Assembly (NCBI GenBank): GCA_958295665.1 | Contig: OY282559.1 | Coordinates: forward strand, 132,287,241-132,351,240 | Reading direction: 5' to 3' | Source of the DNA: Tipula vernalis | Lineage: Eukaryota > Arthropoda > Insecta > Diptera > Tipulidae | DNA: 64,000 nt | Shown here: positions 37,991-48,570 of the stretch, piece by piece | How positions within the stretch are numbered: position 1 is the first letter of the stretch | How the letters are laid out: each line of letters begins with the position of its first letter | Notes under the pieces: generated by a model | Database searches by the model: none | Told to the model about the DNA's origin: nothing | What the model saw: only the letters and a program-made list of their open reading frames with translations | Position numbers and translations under genes: made by a program

Positions 37991-39610
37991 TTTCTTCAAG
38001 ATTGAAATTTGGACTAAAGGTATGATAGTTCAAGAAATAGTATCCCCTAACTAGAGAAATAAATGTACTGCGAATTTTTAACTTAAAATTGCGATTTTGC
38101 ATGAAATTGATAAAAGGCGATTAACGGCCATTGTCAGAAATTTGGACTCAACTTGTGGTAGCTCTCGAAATGTGAGAATTCTAACAATCAAGCTGTAAAG
38201 GTAACCCCTGACCAGAGAAATAAATGTGCTTCAAATTTTTAAGTTCAAATTGCGAATTTTGCATGAAATTGACAAAAGGAAATTATCGGTCTGTCTAAGA
38301 GATTTGGACTCAAGTTGTAATAGTTCACGAAATATTCAATTAAATTCTCCATCCATCAAGCAATAAAGGTATCCCCTAACCAGATAAATAAATCTGCTGC
38401 GAATTTTTAACTTCAAATTGCGATTTTGCATGAAAATGATAAAAGGTGATTACCGGCCATTGCCAGAGATTTGGACTCAAGTTGTGATAGTGCACGAAAT
38501 AGTCGATTAAGTTATCATTTTATCAAGCTGTGAAGGTATCCCCTAACCAGAGAAATAAATGTGCTTCGAATTTCTAACTTCAAATTGCGAATTTTGCATT
38601 AAATTGATATAAAACTCCATTAACGGCCATTTCCAGATATTTGGACTCAAGTTATGATAGTTTAAGAAATAGTCGATTAATTTCTATATCTATCAAACTA
38701 TAAACTTATCCCGTAACCAGAGAAATAAATGTGCTGCGAATTTTTAACTTCAAATGAGCGATTTAGCATAAAATTGATTAAAGGCCATAAATGGCCAATT
38801 TCAGAGATTTAGACTCAAGTTGTGATAATTCACGAAACAGTCGATTAAATTTCCCATCCATCAAGCTATAAACGTATCCCATAACCAGAGAAATAAATGT
38901 GCTTCGAATTTTTAAGTTGAAATTGCCAATTTTGCATGAAAATGATAAAAGGTCATTAACAGCCAATTCCAGGGATTGGGACTCAAGTTGTGATATTTCA
39001 CAACTACAATCAAGCTATGAAGATATCCCCTAACCAGAGAAATTAATGTGCTTCGAATTTTTAACTTCAAATTGGGATTTAGCTTGAAATTGATTAAAGG
39101 CCATTAACGGCCATTCTCAGAGAGTTGGACTCAAGTTGTGATAGTTCCCGAAATAGTCGATTAAATGCCCTATCCATCAAGCAATAAACGTATCCCCTAC
39201 CCAGAGATATAAATGCACTGCCAATTTTTAACTACAAATTGCGATTTTGCATGAAATTGATAAAAGGCGATTAGCGGCCATTCTCCGAGATTTAGACTCA
39301 AGTTGTGATATTTCACGAAATAGCTGATTAAATTCCTCACATATCAAGCTATAAAAGTATCCCCTAACCCGAGAATTAAATGTTTTTCTATTTAATCTTC
39401 GAATTTTAATTTCCGTTTTGACTGAAATTGATAAAGGCAAAACACCCTTTGTCACAGATTTTAACTCGGTGTCTGTTAGTTCGCATGACATCTGAATATA
39501 TTCTCCATCCATCAAGTTGAAGATGTTTTCCCTGTCCCCAGAAATAAATTTCTTTCAAATTTTAATCTTTAAATCGCAATTTTGGCATAAATAATAAAGG
39601 ATCATTTATT
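37991..39610. repeat. Satellite with ~168 bp monomer, about 10 copies
   Basis: The marker TATCCCCTAACCAGAGAAAT recurs with variation at about 38040, 38201, 38369, 38537, 38705, 38874, 39023, 39190, 39358 and 39524, giving spacings of mostly 161-169. Other conserved parts are GATTTTGCATGAAATTGATA and TTTGGACTCAAGTTGTGATA. Copies differ by roughly a tenth or more of positions, so the array is old. The monomer length is close to nucleosomal spacing. Confidence 0.9.
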
Positions 39611-39833
39611 TAGGTAATAAATTAGCTGACCAAATTCCGGAATTCAGAAATAATTTTTTTCTTATTTATAATTTGATTATTTTCTATTTTTTAATAAAAT
39701 TACATTTTTAGTACTAAATATTGCAATAGGAATCTAGATTTTTTCAAATTGGAATTCAATTTAATAGTGTGAAACTAACTCATAAATAAAAAAGGGAATT
39801 TTGGGAAAAACTTCACACCCATACGATTATATT

Positions 39834-40102
39834 AAAACCAACAAAAATGTCTTTCTGTTTTTGTCAAGTTTAAATATTATATAACAAAAACCAATAATAT
39901 ATGCTGTGTTTCTTATTTCTGATCTAATCAATCTGATTGATCTGAGTACTAAAACTCTGTGTTTTTACATAGCTTTTTAGTACTCAGATCGATCAGATCA
40001 ATTAGATAGGAAATAAGAAACACAGCAATAGAGTAGATTTTCTTGATAAGATCTGTGTAATGAGCGAACGAGATGGTCTGTATAAACATTTTTGTTGGTT
40101 TT
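39834..40102. mobile_element. MITE-like palindromic element
   Basis: Outer 17 bp terminal inverted repeats are perfect: AAAACCAACAAAAATGT at 39834-39850 and its complement at 40086-40102. Inside is a second inverted repeat of 52 bp per arm (39903-39954 and 39975-40026, about 5 mismatches) around a 20-base loop, starting GCTGTGTTTCTTATTT. No coding capacity and no clear TSD. Nearest known type: a non-autonomous DNA transposon. Confidence 0.7.
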
Positions 40103-40114
40103 GCTATGTATCAA

Positions 40115-40740
40115 GCTTCAAGAATATATTTGTGTCAGTTGTACATAAAATAAAATATCAAAATATGTTTAATTATTAGAAAAAAATAAAATAAGACATG
40201 AAAATTAACTGCGTATATAAATATGAGTCAATTTTAATTTTAATTCTAATTCAATCTAAAATATGAGAGATTTGTATTTGGATTTTATGTACAATTACAC
40301 AAACAATAAAATCAATATCATGCAATTAATCAAGAAATCAAGAAATTTGATTTCTTTCACTATAAATTCAACAGATTGCCTGATAAATACCAATACTCCT
40401 GTTCTATGTAACAATATTCAGGAATATATTTGTGCCCGATTGTACATAAAATAAAACACAAGAACACATTAAAGTAAGCATAAAAATAAAATAAAATATG
40501 AAATTAACTGCGTATATCAAATTAAGTTAAAATCAATTTTAATACGATCCAATTATAAGATTTTAGTAATTAAACTCCACGTACAACCACACAAAAGTTA
40601 AAATCATGCACTTAAGCAAGAAATCAAAAATTTTGATTTATTTATCTATAAATATAAAATATTGCCTGTTAATTGCATCCCAGTTGATTGCATTTTCCAA
40701 AATTACACTTTAATTATAATTTCACTTTAAATAAAATTGA
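40115..40740. repeat. Imperfect tandem repeat, ~300 bp period
   Basis: GAATATATTTGTG...TTGTACATAAAATAAAA occurs at 40122 and 40422, followed in both by AATTAACTGCGTATAT and AATCAAGAAATCAA-like stretches. About two copies. Confidence 0.75.
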
Positions 40741-40896
40741 ATTGTATTAGTATTACAATGTATATATATGTACATAACATTTCTCACTAACAACACGTAA
40801 ATAAAAAATGAAAATAAAATAAAATTAAATTTTGAAGAGGGAAGACAAAACACGTCTATCCTCTTTGAATGTTCGCTCTTACTCCCAACATACTAT

Positions 40897-41217
40897 AAGC
40901 TCCTACTTTACAAACAAATATTAAAACCGATTTGGATATATGGTATTCAGCTTTGGGGTTGTACCAAATAGAGCAACGTAAATATCATCCAAAGATTTCA
41001 GAGTATGGTATTAAGGAACATCGATGACGCACCTTGGTATGTCAGGAACAATGGCCTCCACAGGGACCTTAAAGTAAACCTTATCTTAAATGAAATCCAG
41101 GAAAAAGCGCGGAGACAAGAAGAAAGGCTCCGCCAACATTGAGGCAACTGAGCTCCTATAAGCAACAGTAATTTAGTACGTAGACTTAAAAGAACAATAC
41201 CTCTTGAGCTGGTATGA
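40897..41217 (+). pseudogene. Jockey-type RT fragment, C-terminal part
   Basis: One frame reads KLLLYKQILKPIWIYGIQLWG, IIQRFQSMVLRNIDDAPWYV and LVRRLKRTIPLEL, the typical C-terminal signature of insect Jockey-clade reverse transcriptases (recalled). Four stops lie in that frame (first near 40975), so it is a dead fragment. No poly(A) or TSD was identified at its ends. It is too broken to appear as one long ORF. Confidence 0.8.
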
Positions 41218-44200
41218 TTGTCAGCTTGAACAGCATTGTGCTGACCTAAAATTCACTACAAAGATGTTGTTTACTTCAATTTCCCAGACATTATGGAATG
41301 CCAATGGGAAGAAGCCATAGATTATTTTAAGTTAGTAAATTAAATCAGAAACAAATTGCTTTAAATAAAATAATAAAAAAACTTTTTACAGGTTTTTCAT
41401 TTAAAAAAACCTTTTACACTTTCGTTATTTGAAAGATCATCATAATTGAAATGATCTTCAAAAAGCTGGATTCATTTCCTAGTCTGACACAAACTCCAAA
41501 ACTTCAATTCATGATTGTATTAATATTTGTTATTTCCGTATATTTTAAATCAAATTATCATCTGTTCACCTACGTTTTTTTTTCACTTTAAAGCACGTAC
41601 CATTTCCTCCAAATTTTACGATCAAAAATCAAATATTAATTTACCCAAATTATTTTGTCGTCATTTCTCAATTTTGCTTACGATTCTCGCTCACAATAAA
41701 ATTTTGTAAAAAAACTACTTAACAGCAATCTACTACTGTACCTCATTTCGATTTTCTGTTTTTTATTTTTTTTTTATTTATTTCTAAAGGGGATGAAAAA
41801 TCTAAAGGTATATAAATATTCAATTAACAGCAATAACAATCAGTACAGTAAAAGCAATTTTGAATATTTGGTAAATAGCAGTGGAAAACCTTTTTTTTTT
41901 TTTATGCTGAAGAAAAATTTAAATATTTATGTATCATTTTGCACCATAAATGGTAAATATATAAAAAGGACGAAGGATATGACGAGGAATAAAATGAAAA
42001 ATCAATTGGAAACAAAAAAATCTGTTGCTTGATTGATTACGTATTTTGTATAATATTTGTATTTATATATGTATATACATATATATGTATGTACGAGGGT
42101 GTTTGCACAGACGGGAAAATGATGTGAAAACTAAACATTATTACTTGAATGATGTTGGCATATAAAGTGTTAAATGAAATATTAATTAGAATAATTTATT
42201 TTACATTTATACGGGATGTTCATATTTTGATTTGCTCAATACTTTTTGATCATCTGTATTCCTCATAAATAATCAATATTTTCCCTTATTTTTTATTGAA
42301 TTCGATAATATGGTGCAATTTGGTCTGATTTGAAATTGATTTTGGACATCCGTTTCACAGTCTAAAGAGTAACACAAGCACACAGAAAAAACAAATTTTG
42401 TATTTCCTTCCTTCCGCTTCTCTGTGTCTTTTTTTTTTGGGTTGTATTGAAAGAAACCAAACCGACGAAAGGTATACCATAACAAACTATAAAAGTGCCG
42501 GAATTGATGGGAAAACAGATTGGCCTGATTTCTATGTACACAATATCATAATTTCCAGCCGGTCCTTTTTACAAATTTTTATTGGGTGTTATTCAGAGTG
42601 ACTTTGATTTGGGTCTAACAAACTTTTTTACTTGGTTCAAATTTTTTGTTCTTATTTCAAATAGTATTTGGAATTCAGAAAATAGCCTACAATGCATTCT
42701 ACATTTAAGCTCTTGGTACAGTTATGCATGATATTAGGCAACGAATACTTAATGCTTTGCCGCTGTTATTAAAAACTTTTTAATTTTGTATCTTCTTAAA
42801 TAATATCTGTATCAAATTTAATATCTTGCGTTGTTGTTGTTGTCAAACAAACAAAAAAAGTTGACAACCAACAACAAAAATTTTTCTCATATTTCTTGTG
42901 TGTTATAATTTAATTCCTCAGTGAGATAAAAATACCAAAAAAGTATGGTGCATGGTATATTTACTGTTATTTACATATACATAAACAGTCAATACTATTT
43001 AATTTCCAATTTTTGAATGTGTGAGTGTGTGTATATGTGCTGTGGTGTTTCACTTCTTAATTAAATAGAACTTTTTGTAGCTTTTTGTGCTTCCATTTCC
43101 CAAATGACAAAGTATCAGAATACTCAAGTACATACAGATTATATCCATATAACAGAAATTTGGAAAAAATATGCGAGATATATATGTATGTGTAGAGGAA
43201 ATTTGTAATGCTATATGTATACAATAGATACCGGAGTTGATGATGTTCTGCGGGAGTCGCAAAATAATATAAAGTTTTGCGGTTTTTGTGTGATAAATTA
43301 AATTTTCATTGTATGCGGAATGAAAAGTAAAGAAATTAGGTAACCGCACCATACAATTATCATTACGACACATATCAGCAGAAAAAAAAAATCGTAATGT
43401 TACGTTATAACATGATATCCTGTATATGGGAGAAGCATATCGTACAAGGGAAATGAACATCAATTCTATTGCATTTTTTTTTTACAATGTAGGTACACAC
43501 ATTTCAATACGATATGCTGTCGCATCGTTAGCAGCATGCAAAGTTATTGCAAGGAAATAATATTTCCGATTTTATACTTTTCTGATTTTGTGCTGCGATG
43601 TGGCAAGGCACAACAACAACCAATTTCTAGGAAACAAGAATAACAAAAATGTTGCGCCATAGTGGTATAATATATAGTTAATATGTCATACATCTTTAGT
43701 GCATTGAACTCCGTTCAGAGATGATCTGCAATATTCAACATTTATTTTCTGAAGAATTGTGCCGTTTGTTCATATCACAACATTACGTGAACAACGTGAG
43801 AATTAGCTATAACATTATCTTTTACCCAGTGCATCAGTCTGAACGAAGCATCGCTGTAGACCATTCGAGCAATATAAATATATAACATATAAACTGATAA
43901 CCAACCTTCTGGCAACACAAAATAATATTTTGGAACCAATGTAGTAAATACAAAATAAAACCAACAATCAAATTTAATCGATACAAATTATGTATTATTT
44001 GATCTGTGTCTGAAAGGTTGGCGCACCAATTTTAAAATAAATCTCAATTTTTTAGAAAACTTTGCAATTCATTTTAATTTTTTTATTGGAAATTTAATTA
44101 TTCCTAGAAGGTGGTAAATTTGCCAGAAAGAATGTAACAAATACATTTATAATTTTTAATTTTTATTTATAGTTTATAATTTGTTCTTTCAAAATTTTTA

Positions 44201-44393
44201 TTTCGATGGCCAAAAATAAAATTTTATGTTCCCTTCAAATAGTTCCAACAAACTTTAATTGGGTTTAACGCTCAAAATTTCGATGTCATTGAATGACAAT
44301 GTGGGATACAGTAATTTTTTTTGACAATGTTGTTTTTAGTTGTGAATGTTGTGTTGCACCGCTTAGTCTACATGAGATTGAAAATTAATCAAT
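41218..44393. other. Intergenic AT-rich DNA, no gene seen
   Basis: Contains short TATG/TACA runs near 42060-42100 and a (GTT)n/(AAC)n inverted pair near 42832-42882. A 137-codon frame at 43050-43463 has no recognisable motif. Confidence 0.55.
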
Positions 44394-44480
44394 TGTCAAA
44401 TCGTGTAGACAATGTATGTAGCAGTGCAAGGGATGATGTCGACAATGTAGACAATGTCAACAATGTAGACAATGTGTTAC
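44394..44480. repeat. Minisatellite-like (GTAGACAAT)n cluster
   Basis: GTAGACAATGT, GTCGACAATGT and GTCAACAATGT recur about six times. A related cluster in inverted orientation lies at 53490-53590. Confidence 0.65.
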
Positions 44481-44633
44481 CAATTTCCAGCAGCAAAATG
44501 AATCAACGTTTTGGTCTATTATGACATACCATATATTAAAGTCTCAGCCTAAAGTACTCCAAACATAACAAATCGTTGTCATTTTCTTCCAATGTACAAG
44601 ACCAAATGTTTCTATTAACGGTAGATAGTAAAT

Positions 44634-45778
44634 GGTAATTTGTAAATTGTAAATTGTAAATTGAAAATTGTAAATTGTAAATTATAAATTGTAAATTGTA
44701 AATTGTAAATTGTAAATTGTAAATTGTAAATTGAAAATTGTAAATTGTAAATTGTAAATTGTAAATTGTAAATTGTAAATTGTAAATTGTAAATTGTAAA
44801 TTGTAAATTGTAAATTGTAAATTGTAAATTGTAAATTGTAAATTGTAAATTGTAAATTGTAAATTGTAAATTGTAAATTGTAAATTGTAAATTGAAAATT
44901 GTAAATTGTAAATTGTAAATTGTAAATTGTAAATTGTAAATTGTAAATTGTAAATTGTAAATTGTAAATTGTAAATTGTAAATTGTAAATTGTAAATTGT
45001 AAATTGTAAATTGTAAATTGTAAATTGTAAATTGTAAATTGTAAATTGTAAATTGTAAATTGTAAATTGTAAATTGTAAATTGTAAATTGTAAATTGTAA
45101 ATTGTAAATTGTAAATTGTAAATTGTAAATTGTAAATTGTAAATTGTAAATTGTAAATTGTAAATTGTAAATTGTAAATTGTAAATTGTAAATTGTAAAT
45201 TGTAAATTGTAAATTGTAAATTGTAAATTGTAAATTGTAAATTGTAAATTGTAAATTGTAAATTGTAAATTGTAAATTGTAAATTGTAAATTGTAAATTG
45301 TAAATTGTAAATTGTAAATTGTAAATTGTAAATTGTAAATTGTAAATTGTAAATTGTAAATTGTAAATTGTAAATTGTAAATTGTAAATTGTAAATTGTA
45401 AATTGTAAATTGTAAATTGTAAATTGTAAATTGTAAATTGTAAATTGTAAATTGTAAATTGTAAATTGTAAATTGTAAATTGTAAATTGTAAATTGTAAA
45501 TTGTAAATTGTAAATTGTAAATTGTAAATTGTAAATTGTAAATTGTAAATTGTAAATTGTAAATTGTAAATTGTAAATTGTAAATTGTAAATTGTAAATT
45601 GTAAATTGTAAATTGTAAATTGTAAATTGTAAATTGTAAATTGTAAATTGTAAATTGTAAATTGTAAATTGTAAATTGTAAGTTGTAAATTGTAAATTGT
45701 AAATTGTAAATTGTAAATTAAAAATTGTAAATTGTAAATTGTAAATTGTAAATTGTAAATTGTAAATTGTAAATTGTA
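44634..45778. repeat. Heptanucleotide satellite, (TGTAAAT)n
   Basis: About 1,145 bp, roughly 163 units, homogeneous except for a handful of variants (TTGAAAA units near 44669, 44731 and 44893; ATAAATT near 44682; AGTTGTA near 45681; AATTAAAAA near 45718). The unit differs by one base from the TGTAAAA satellite at 29251-30692. Its right edge abuts BEL-4 gag sequence directly. Confidence 0.96.
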
Positions 45779-45792
45779 ATAATGGGGCTCAA

Positions 45793-46400
45793 GAGCTTAA
45801 ATTACCTAAGTCTTCAGTACCAATTTTTTCCGGTGATTATTCGGAATGGCACACCTTTTACGATTTATACTGTGCTTATATTCATGCCCAATCAGGATTA
45901 ACGCCATCACAGAAATTTTAATTTCTGTGCGGATATTTAGGAGGTGAAGCAAGCAACTTGATAAAGCATCTTAGGATAACTGATGCGAATTACAAGGAGG
46001 CAATTCAAAAATTGCGTGAACGTTACAGTCGCAAAAAGCAAATTGTGAATTCATTTGTTAGAACATTTCTGGACCAACCGACAATTGGCCTTCCTACAGC
46101 GGGTAGTATCCGTAAGTTGTTGGACACAAATGACGAAATTTAGAGAGGAATTAGGGCGATTGGTACAGAAGCCGAAAAAAGATATCCGTGGATCATTCGG
46201 ATCATTTTAAACAAGCTAGATAATGATACGAAATCCAAATGGATGAAACAACCAAGAGAAGAGGATTTTCCCGTAATCAAACCATTATTTCAGGTTTTGC
46301 AAAATCGGGTCGACGATTTAGAAAATATTCAGTTGATACAATCCCTGAAACGTATGAATCAACATTCTAAGCCAACAATAAGAGGTCATCTTCGAAACAA
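45793..46400 (+). pseudogene. BEL-4 gag fragment
   Basis: The frame opens with ELKLPKSSVPIFSGDYSEWH, the core of the DUF1759-type domain. TAA at 45919-45921 and TAG at 46141-46143 are in-frame nonsense codons in an otherwise continuous frame. The sequence reaches DDLENIQLIQSLKR and then jumps to protease sequence. All zinc knuckles are absent, so a deletion lies near 46380-46410. Confidence 0.85.
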
Positions 46401-48365
46401 AAGGCAATTCCTGTTGCTGGTTTAAGTAATACCGCCCTGGGTAAAACGAAGGGTTCTGTATTGATAAAGTTGCTTAATTCTAAATATAATTTCGTTACAT
46501 TGGTAGAAGCGTATGTTCTGGGCAAGATGACAGTGCCACTACCACAACGGGCATTTACTACTGACCAAATGAGACAATTTATAAATTTAAATCTTGCTGA
46601 TCCCAGTTTCAATGTTCCTGGTACTATTGAAATGCTACTAGGAGCCGACCAGTTTTTTAACATTATACTTGATGGGCAAATCCGAAGCGATAACAACCTA
46701 ATGTTTGCTCAACATTAATAGGAATTAGTACAATGGAGTCAATCGATCGTTCATTGAGAAGGTTCTGATAACTACAGCGAGGGTGTCAACAAAGGCACAT
46801 TTAACATTGGAGGATGAAATCTGTGAAGAACACTATAGGACGCACGTTACACGCAATAAAAAGGGCAGATTTATAGTCAGAATTCCCTTTAAAACTACTC
46901 CAATGAATCTTGGTGACAATACATATGAAACCATCAAAAGGTTACGATCTGTTGAAAGCAGGTTTGCTAAGGATCATGAATTTCAAAGGCAATACAAGGA
47001 GTTCTTGGCTGACTACGTAAATCTAGGCCACGTGCGAAAAATTTCGTCGAAGGAAAGTGTTCTGCGGCAATCGAATAAGGGGCTGAAATTGCGAGTTGAA
47101 TTCGACTCATCATCCAAGAGTAGCACAGGTTATTCACTAAATGATGCCATGAGAAAGGGTCAAGTAGTGCAATCTACGTTGTACTCAATCTTATTGCGGA
47201 ACAGATGTAGAAAAAATATACAGCCAGTTTCAAGTCGCTGATAAAGATTCAAAATGGCATAAGATAGTATGGTGTGATGATTGTACTAATCAAGTAGATT
47301 ATTACCAGTTATTAACTGTGACTCACCGTACAACATCTGCGCCTTATTTGGCTACACGCACGTTGTATGAAATTGCAATGATGAGTAGGACACAATATCC
47401 GAAAACTGGAAAGTGATTGAGCGCGATACATATATAGATGACATCATGACAGGATGCAAAACTGAATCGGAACTAGCTGAAATACGTGACATTCTGGTGG
47501 AGATATTTAGTGGACACAAAATGAAATTGAAGAAATGGATCTCTATACTTGATGGCTTACCGCAATGTGATGTAGATATATCCCTGAAGTCAATTGAAAA
47601 TCTGCGGATAATGTAAAAGTATTGGGACTTCAATGGGATCCTGCGTGCACGATAAGTTCGTATTCAAGGTGCTGTTAGATGAGCTCGGAAAAGCAACAAA
47701 ACGGGATATTTTAAGTGAAATCGTCGGGGTTAGTGTCGCCGTGCATAGTGCAGGTTGAAATGTTACTACAGTTATTGTGGAAGCCTAAGGTTGAGTGGGA
47801 CGAAGAACTACCAATAACGTTCAAACATCAATAGTTAAACATGCGTGATCAGTTACAACTAATCGAGGCAATTGAAATTCCAAGGTGGATTCAAAGTACA
47901 ACACAAGCTGAAATTCAGCGGTGCTATTATCCAGGTTGATGAAGGAAGTGCAAGATGAAATTGGTGTTGAAATTAAATCAATATATGAGTGGGCTGACTC
48001 CACCTTAGTACTCAGTTGGTTATCAAACTATCCTGCGAAAGTTGACATCTTCGTCAATAACCGCTTGTCAGTGATATTGGAGCAAGAAGACAACTTGAAG
48101 AGCGTATTTCTAGTTTCTTCAAAATAGTAAAAGTTCTAGCTGCAGTTTTGAAGTTTTCTGAAGTTATACGAACACCAAAGCAATGGCGAAATCCAATAAT
48201 AACTTCAACCGATGTAATTCGAGGTAAAATCGAAATCTGCAAGAAGGTCCAAGGTGAATATTTTACCACTGAAATCAAAGATTTGAGTAAGGAACGAGAA
48301 ATTGGTAAATCATCAAGTTTACTGTGTTTATATGGGGTATTAAGAGTTGGTGGAAGACTTAATTA
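46401..48365 (+). pseudogene. BEL-4 pol fragment: protease tail, RT, RNase H
   Basis: The protease active-site part is deleted; only its C-terminal half remains (LADPSFNVPGTIEMLLGADQ). RT pieces are RNKKGRFIVRIPF, LRVEFDSSSKSSTG and SLNDAMRKGQ, a frame break at about 47205, DVEKIYSQF, LLTVTHRTTSAPYLATRTL, then an intact catalytic YIDD at 47431-47442. RNase H remnants are LLSRLMKEVQDEIG and YEWADSTLVLSWL (from about 47921). The frame ends with LLCLYGVLRVGGRL at 48365. Several stops and frame changes lie between the pieces. Confidence 0.85.
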
Positions 48366-48570
48366 AATTAATTAAATTTATCAAATTTTGACGAAGCTTT
48401 CAAATGTTTCAGGCAAGAGAATATTTTTGATTCTATTCACGCAAAAATGGTACAGTTTTGAAACTTGACATACATGTTTTGCAATCTTTAATAGAACACA
48501 ACATAAAGTTTAGCACCCAAATCCTGAACTAAGTAAATGGACTTAGAAAAGAAAATTAATATTTCGAAAT
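48366..48570. other. Junction between converging BEL-4 and BEL-5
   Basis: About 205 bp of AT-rich sequence without a recognised LTR or TSD on either side. It could hold remnants of a 3' LTR. Confidence 0.4.

Larger units (their letters stand above)
45779..48365 (+). mobile_element. BEL-4: truncated BEL/Pao fragment
   Basis: Plus-strand gag-pol remnant. The left end begins inside gag at the satellite border; the right end stops after RNase H, before integrase. No LTR or PBS is present. It converges on BEL-5, which reads in the opposite direction. Confidence 0.88.

Noticed and set aside
37991..39610. CRISPR-like spaced repeats
   Set aside because: Whole ~168 bp monomers are related end to end, so there are no unique spacers; context is eukaryotic.
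42832..42882. Inverted (GTT)n/(AAC)n pair as a regulatory hairpin
   Set aside because: Simple-sequence triplets on both strands are common in fly DNA; no further support.
43050..43463. A 137-codon minus-strand ORF
   Set aside because: AT-rich, no recognisable motif, no supporting splice or promoter context.
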